A DNA stretch of 64,000 nt from Sphingopyxis sp. MSC1_008. GTDB lineage: Bacteria > Pseudomonadota > Alphaproteobacteria > Sphingomonadales > Sphingomonadaceae. The stretch lies in NCBI RefSeq assembly GCF_023197165.1, contig NZ_JALPRD010000005.1, positions 1 through 64,000 of the forward strand, read 5' to 3'. Below, in pieces: positions 59,798-64,000 of this stretch. How positions within the stretch are numbered: the first letter of the stretch is position 1; each line of letters begins with the position of its first letter. The position numbers and the translations under genes are program-made. The notes under the pieces are model-generated. The model had not been told where the DNA came from, made no database searches, and worked only from the letters and a program-made list of their open reading frames with translations.

Positions 59798-61776
59798 CAA
59801 TAGACCATCCCGAAGCCGTAGAGATGGAAGACGAGCGTCACCCAGACGAGCACCAGTGCGGCGAGGATCAGCAGCACAGCGCCGAGCTTCATCGTCCAGC
59901 GGCGCTTGTCCTTGATGCCGAGCCACAGGTGCCAGCCCGCCGTGATCAGCAGGCCGAAGGCGGCGAGCGGCGTCACGATGCGCAGCAGATGGATCAGCCA
60001 GTCGAGCGGGCCGCCGATGCTGCCGATATCGGCCGAGAAGGCCGCGATCAGGCCGAACCAGCCCGCCAGCGCGCCGATCGCCAGCCACGCAAAGACACGC
60101 GACAGGCGGTAGGCGCGGCGTGCCTTGCCTTCGAGCGCGAAGTCCGCCTTGAAGTTGCGGCGGACCAGCGCCCGGACCGGCCAGGCCAGCGCCGCGAGCA
60201 GGATGATGCCAAAGGCGAAGATCAGCGCCGGGTTGAGCCAGGCCGCATTCACCCCGAACGATGCCGGTTCGAACACCATGAAGGGCGAACCGCCATCGAC
60301 GCTCCAGCGCACGACGCGGCCGTCCTTGACCTCCGCGGCAACGCGCTCGCCGGTGCCGGTGTCGCGCCATACGAAGGGTTCGACCTCGACCCAGTCGCGT
60401 GCGCCCGCGCCGAGACCGTCGAGCGCCGGCAGCGTGATCTTGCCGTCCTCGGTCAACGAGATCGTCGTCTGCCCGAGCAGCCCAAACAGGCTCATGAAAT
60501 TGGTGAACGACCCGCGGCTGCTGACGTAGTTACCGACCATCATCTGCGCATGTTCTTTGGCGGTCTTCGCATCGACCTGACCCGGCTTGTCGGTACCGGG
60601 CAAATAGCGGTCGGCGAATTTGTGGAACAGCGCGCTGCGGATCGCGCCCGCGTCGCCCTGTTTCCCCGCGCTGTTCATCGAGATGTAGACGCCGATGTCG
60701 GCATCGGGGAACAGCCACAGATAGCTATGGAACCACACGGTGTCGCCGCCATGCGCGATCGCGCGGTGGCCGTTGACCCATTGTTCGTAGAAGCCGAGCG
60801 CCATGCTGTTGAGCGGGCCGACGCCGGGCGCCTTGAAATCGTGCATCTGCTTCGCGGTTTCGGGCTTCAGCAACCCGGCACCGTCATTCAGGTGCGCGAT
60901 CATGAATTTGCCCATGTCCGCGCCGCTGGCCGACAGGCTGCCCGCAGGGGCAGGAATGACCAGTTCGAACGGCTTCGCCTTTTGCGTGATGTCGGGATAA
61001 CCCTTCGACATATGCGGCGCGAGATTGGCGGGTAGCGGCTGGCGGAACGACGAATGCGTCATGTTCAGCGGCTTGAAGATATGATTTTCGATATAATTGT
61101 CGAACGGCTCGCCGCTGACGCGCTCGACGATATAGCCGGCGAGTGCGGTGGCATAGTTCGAGTAAGCCGGCGTCGTACCCGGCGCGAAGACGCGGTCGGG
61201 CAGCGCGAGCGGCATCTGTTTCTTCAGCGTCATCACCGCCTTGGGATCGCTGCTGATCAGATAGCGCACCGATTCCTGGAAACCCGCGGTGTGCGTCATG
61301 ATGTTGCGCATCGTGATCGGCTTGCCCTGATAGGCGGGAATCTTGAAATCGAGATAGGCGTTGACGTCCTTGTCGAGGTCGATCTTGCCTGCCTCCACCT
61401 GCTGCATAACAGCGGTCCAGGTGAAGAGCTTCGACACCGATCCGGGACGGAACAGCGTGGTTTCAGGCAGGACCGGCGCGCGCTTGGCAACGTCGGAAAA
61501 GCCATAGCCCTTTTCGAGCACGACCTGATTGCCGCGAACGACGACGACGACCGCACCCGGGATGCGCGCGCGCTCGAGCGCATAGGGCAGATAGCCGTCG
61601 AGCCAGGCTTCGAGATCCTTCGCGTCGAGCGCGACGGGCGCCGTGGCGGTTTTTGCAACCGGAACGGCAGCAGTTTCGGTTTTCTTCACGGTGGGCGCCG
61701 GAACCGGCCCCTGCGCCGCCAGTGGCAGCGCGGCAAAAGCCGCCAGCCCGATCATCGCCTTTCGGATGAAACGCAT
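59797..61776 (-). CDS. Beta-lactamase-fold serine hydrolase with C-terminal membrane domain
   Basis: A 659-aa protein: signal peptide (FIRKAMIGLAAFAALPLAAQ), S12/class-C domain with S-x-x-K in FRPGSVSKLFTW (about residue 110), Y-x-N in AYSNYATALAGY and HGG in AIAHGGDTVWFHS, then a linker and four C-terminal membrane helices (WLNPALIFAFGIILLAALAW; FAWLAIGALAGWFGLIAAF; LIHLLRIVTPLAAFGLLI; LGAVLLILAALVLVWVTLVF). The active site therefore faces the periplasm, tethered to the inner membrane. Inferred role: D-amino-acid peptidase or esterase. It leads the two-gene unit with dgcA. Confidence 0.88.
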   Translation of the reverse strand: MRFIRKAMIGLAAFAALPLAAQGPVPAPTVKKTETAAVPVAKTATAPVALDAKDLEAWLDGYLPYALERARIPGAVVVVVRGNQVVLEKGYGFSDVAKRAPVLPETTLFRPGSVSKLFTWTAVMQQVEAGKIDLDKDVNAYLDFKIPAYQGKPITMRNIMTHTAGFQESVRYLISSDPKAVMTLKKQMPLALPDRVFAPGTTPAYSNYATALAGYIVERVSGEPFDNYIENHIFKPLNMTHSSFRQPLPANLAPHMSKGYPDITQKAKPFELVIPAPAGSLSASGADMGKFMIAHLNDGAGLLKPETAKQMHDFKAPGVGPLNSMALGFYEQWVNGHRAIAHGGDTVWFHSYLWLFPDADIGVYISMNSAGKQGDAGAIRSALFHKFADRYLPGTDKPGQVDAKTAKEHAQMMVGNYVSSRGSFTNFMSLFGLLGQTTISLTEDGKITLPALDGLGAGARDWVEVEPFVWRDTGTGERVAAEVKDGRVVRWSVDGGSPFMVFEPASFGVNAAWLNPALIFAFGIILLAALAWPVRALVRRNFKADFALEGKARRAYRLSRVFAWLAIGALAGWFGLIAAFSADIGSIGGPLDWLIHLLRIVTPLAAFGLLITAGWHLWLGIKDKRRWTMKLGAVLLILAALVLVWVTLVFHLYGFGMVY

Positions 61777-61871
61777 CGCTTTCCCCTTTTCGTTTTCGCG
61801 GCCTGTCACACCTTGCAGCAAGCCGCGCGACCCCTTACCAAGGGACCAACATCTGTTGGCCCGATAGGGAC

Positions 61872-61899
61872 ATAATGATCCTGATTAGAAAATTGTCAA
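61872..61899 (-). promoter_or_regulatory. Promoter/operator element 2 of the D-amino-acid regulon
   Basis: TTGACA (61894-61899, minus strand), 16-nt spacer and CATTAT (61872-61877) point toward the membrane hydrolase-dgcA unit. The 21 bp at 61879-61899 differ from element 1 only by two transitions placed symmetrically in the core (CTAATCAG here, CTGATTAG there). It ends 7 nt before the XRE-cupin start codon, so binding would also affect that gene (autoregulation). Confidence 0.7.
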
Positions 61900-61906
61900 A
61901 TATGGA

Positions 61907-62542
61907 ATGGAAAAATTGATGGCGGATGGGGCAACCCCGCCGACGCTAGGCGCGGTGATGAAGGGCATAAGGGGCCGCAACGGCTGGACGCTCAAGGAGA
62001 TGAGCGCGAAATCGGGGATCCCGGTCTCGACGCTGTCAAAGGTCGAACACGACCGGTTGACGCTGAGCTATGACAAGTTGCAGCAGCTCAGCCAGCGGCT
62101 GAACCTCCGCATGTCCGACCTGTTCGCCGAGGACGAGGAGGACACGACGCCCCGCGTGACGGGGCGCCGGAGCATCGGGACGATCGAACGCGCGGCGCGC
62201 GTGACGACCGACAATTACGACTATCATTATCTCTGTACCGACCTGCGTCAGAAGCGGATGATCCCGATCATCACGCGCATCCGCGCCCATAGCGCGCGCG
62301 AGTTCGGCGAGCTCGTTCACCATCAGGGCGAAGAGTTCATCTACGTCCTTGAAGGCCGGATCGAGGTGCACAGCGAATTCTACGACCCCGTTACGCTCGA
62401 GGTCGGCCAGGGCATCTACATCGATTCGTCGATGGGCCACGCCTATGTCGTCGCCGAAGGCTTTGAGGAGGCGCTGGTGCTCGGCGTCTGTTCGAGCGCC
62501 GACGACGGGCTGATGGACAGCCTGATGAGCCTGCACGGCTAA
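61907..62542 (+). CDS. XRE-family regulator with cupin sensor domain
   Basis: A 211-aa regulator: helix-turn-helix (about residues 14-68: LGAVMKGIRGRNGWTLKEMSAKSGIPVSTLSKVEHDRLTLSYDKLQQLSQRL) and C-terminal cupin_2 barrel (EFGELVHHQGEEFIYVLEGRIEVHSEFYDPVTLEVGQGIYIDSSMGHAYVV) with the H-x-x-x-E metal/ligand motif. Relatives (PuuR, and regulators of amino-acid and dgc-type operons) respond to small amino compounds. ATG 61907 has little Shine-Dalgarno; ATG 61919 is possible. It is divergent from the hydrolase-dgcA unit and the best candidate to bind both elements. Confidence 0.92.
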   Translation: MEKLMADGATPPTLGAVMKGIRGRNGWTLKEMSAKSGIPVSTLSKVEHDRLTLSYDKLQQLSQRLNLRMSDLFAEDEEDTTPRVTGRRSIGTIERAARVTTDNYDYHYLCTDLRQKRMIPIITRIRAHSAREFGELVHHQGEEFIYVLEGRIEVHSEFYDPVTLEVGQGIYIDSSMGHAYVVAEGFEEALVLGVCSSADDGLMDSLMSLHG

Positions 62543-62566
62543 ATCCCCTCATCCGCGGAGAAACAG

Positions 62567-64000
62567 ATGATACTGCGTCGGTCGTTCGCCCCTTCCCTGT
62601 TGCTGCTGTGCAGTTCGGCGCTGCTGTCGGCGTCGGTTGCGGCGCAAGCGCCTGCCTATGATCTGATCATCCGCGGCGGGACGATCTACGACGGGTCGGG
62701 CAAGGCGCCCGTCGTCGGCGATGTCGCGATCAAGGACGACCGCATCGTCGCGATCGGCAAGGTCAATGGCACCGCGAAGACCGAGGTCGCGGCCAAGGGC
62801 ATGGCGGTCGCGCCTGGTTTCATCAACATGCTGAGCTGGGCGACCGAGTCGCTGATCGTCGATCCGAAAAGCCAGAGCGATATTCGCCAGGGCGTGACGC
62901 TGGAAGTGATGGGCGAAGGCTGGTCGATGGGGCCGATGAACGCCACGATGAAGGCGCTGGAAACCGAGCGACAGGGCGACATCAAATATCCGATCGAGTG
63001 GACGAGCCTCGGCGATTATTTCGGCTGGCTGGAAAAGCGCGGGATATCGACCAATGTTGCAAGCTTCGTTGGTGCGGCAACCGTACGCGTCCATGAACTG
63101 GGCGAAGGAGACGTCGATCCGACACCCGAGCAGCTCGCCCGTATGCGCGGTCTGGTGAAGCAGGCGATGAATGAAGGCGCGATGGGTGTCGGCAGTTCGA
63201 TCATCTATGCGCCCGGCTCCTATGCCGAGACCGACGAGCTCGTTGCGCTCACCAGCGAGGCCGCAAAGTGCGGTGGCATGTATATCAGCCATATGCGCTC
63301 CGAAGGCGACCGGATCGAGGAAGCCGTCGACGAGTTGATCGACATCTCGCGCCGCTCGGGCGCGCCCGCCGAAATCTATCACCTCAAGATGGCGGGGCGG
63401 AGCAATTGGGGCAAGCTCGACACGATCGTAAAGAAGATCGAGGACGCGCGCGCCGAGGGGCTGAAGATCACGACCGATATGTACACCTATACCGCGGGCG
63501 CCACCGGGCTCGACGCGGCGATGCCGACGTGGGTGCAGGCGGGTGGGCTCGAGGAGTGGATCAAGCGGCTGAAAGACCCCGCGATCCGCGCGCGCGTCGC
63601 CGCCGAGATGAAGCAGCCGGGCAGCGACTGGGAAAATCTCTTTTTCGGCGCCGGCGCCGACAAGATGATCCTGTCGGGGTTCAAGAATGACGCGCTGAAG
63701 CCGCTGACCGGCAAGACGCTCGCCGAGGTCGCCGCGATGCGCGGCAAAAGCCCCGAAGAAACCGCGATGGACCTCGTCGTCGAGGACGGCTCGCGCGTCG
63801 GCACGGTCTATTTCCTGATGTCCGAGGACAATGTCCGCAAGCAGGTCCAGCTGCCGTGGATGAGCTTCGGCTCGGACGCCGCATCGCAAGCGACCGAGGG
63901 CGTCTTCCTGAAGTCGGGCGCACACCCGCGCACCTATGGCAATTTCTCACGCCTGCTCGGCCGCTATGTCCGCGACGAAAAGCTGATTTCGCTCGAACAG
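62567..64000 (+). CDS. D-aminoacylase family amidohydrolase, atypical, cut by window end
   Basis: Open from ATG 62567 to the window edge (478 codons visible). A Sec signal (SLLLLCSSALLSASVAAQA) precedes an amidohydrolase fold: YDLIIRGGTIYDGSGKAPVVGDVAI, VAPGFINMLSW, RQGVTLEVMGEGW, YISHMRSEGDR (His about 241), IYHLKMAGRSNWGK (His about 271) and FGSDAA (Asp about 437). This is the N-acyl-D-amino-acid deacylase family, but the usual H-x-H after PGFID and the bridging Cys are absent. It lies 24 nt after the XRE-cupin gene and is probably cotranscribed. Confidence 0.85.
   Translation, partial: MILRRSFAPSLLLLCSSALLSASVAAQAPAYDLIIRGGTIYDGSGKAPVVGDVAIKDDRIVAIGKVNGTAKTEVAAKGMAVAPGFINMLSWATESLIVDPKSQSDIRQGVTLEVMGEGWSMGPMNATMKALETERQGDIKYPIEWTSLGDYFGWLEKRGISTNVASFVGAATVRVHELGEGDVDPTPEQLARMRGLVKQAMNEGAMGVGSSIIYAPGSYAETDELVALTSEAAKCGGMYISHMRSEGDRIEEAVDELIDISRRSGAPAEIYHLKMAGRSNWGKLDTIVKKIEDARAEGLKITTDMYTYTAGATGLDAAMPTWVQAGGLEEWIKRLKDPAIRARVAAEMKQPGSDWENLFFGAGADKMILSGFKNDALKPLTGKTLAEVAAMRGKSPEETAMDLVVEDGSRVGTVYFLMSEDNVRKQVQLPWMSFGSDAASQATEGVFLKSGAHPRTYGNFSRLLGRYVRDEKLISLEQ

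Noticed and set aside
62549-63925. 458-codon minus-strand frame over the D-aminoacylase gene
   Set aside because: Arg/Asp/His-rich shadow without motifs; the plus-strand frame has a signal peptide and amidohydrolase blocks.
1-64000. CRISPR arrays, insertion sequences, prophage or integrative elements
   Set aside because: No regularly spaced repeats, transposase, integrase or terminal inverted repeats were seen. Codon use and GC content look even across the window.

Overview
The window reads as a chromosomal segment of a GC-rich alphaproteobacterium of the order Sphingomonadales. A Sphingopyxis-like or Sphingomonas-like genus is an inference from NusG/L1/L11 sequence style, the high density of TonB-dependent receptors and codon use; no 16S rRNA is present. 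I see no rRNA, recognisable tRNA, CRISPR array, insertion sequence or phage gene. Coding density is high and many neighbouring genes overlap by 4 bp (ATGA, GTGA or TTGA).

Layout. (1) 0.4-3.5 kb: the secE-nusG-rplK-rplA block on the minus strand, with an acyl-CoA thioesterase II gene inserted between nusG and rplK. (2) 3.6-11.5 kb: an MFS permease, then a TetR regulator divergent from a complete tripartite RND efflux operon (adaptor, HAE1 pump, outer-membrane factor), with a perfect 16-bp palindrome between them. (3) 11.5-20.1 kb: a tightly overlapped minus-strand operon encoding TonB-dependent receptor, MFS permease, carboxylesterase, acyl-CoA ligase and a TetR regulator, followed by a separately promoted SDR. 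The receptor and SDR promoters carry the same 22-bp palindrome. (4) 20.2-31.9 kb: an AlkC/AlkD-type DNA repair protein, a PBP1A-type peptidoglycan synthase, a patatin with membrane segments, a YetF/DUF421 protein, two alpha/beta hydrolases, and a PAS histidine kinase with two response regulators. (5) 32.1-41.3 kb: an oxidative or quinone-stress style cluster: MocR regulator, azoreductase, CDGSH protein, GST, AhpD-like protein, OsmC fusion and two paralogous NmrA-type SDRs. (6) 41.7-50.4 kb: dctA with a TonB receptor and an SGNH hydrolase, divergent from dctB-dctD. The DctD lacks the GAFTGA sigma-54 contact loop. (7) 50.4-64 kb: a regulon that looks built for D-amino-acid-containing peptides and D-glutamate.

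Region 7 is the most interesting part. One minus-strand operon encodes a Tat-type M19 peptidase homologue, a TonB receptor, DgcN (DUF1611, D-glutamate N-acetyltransferase family), a YkvI-type permease, a beta-lactamase-fold hydrolase and an M19 dipeptidase lipoprotein. A second minus-strand unit encodes a membrane-anchored beta-lactamase-fold hydrolase and DgcA (enolase-superfamily N-acetyl-D-Glu racemase / dipeptide epimerase family). Divergent from it are an XRE-cupin regulator and a D-aminoacylase family protein cut by the window end. A near-identical 21-bp promoter/operator element precedes both minus-strand units. The inferred flow is outer-membrane import, periplasmic cleavage of D-containing peptides, inner-membrane uptake of D-Glu, N-acetylation, racemisation to N-acetyl-L-Glu, and entry into L-glutamate/arginine metabolism. 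Two enzymes in this regulon (the M19 homologue and the D-aminoacylase homologue) have lost the N-terminal metal-binding HxH/HxD motif.
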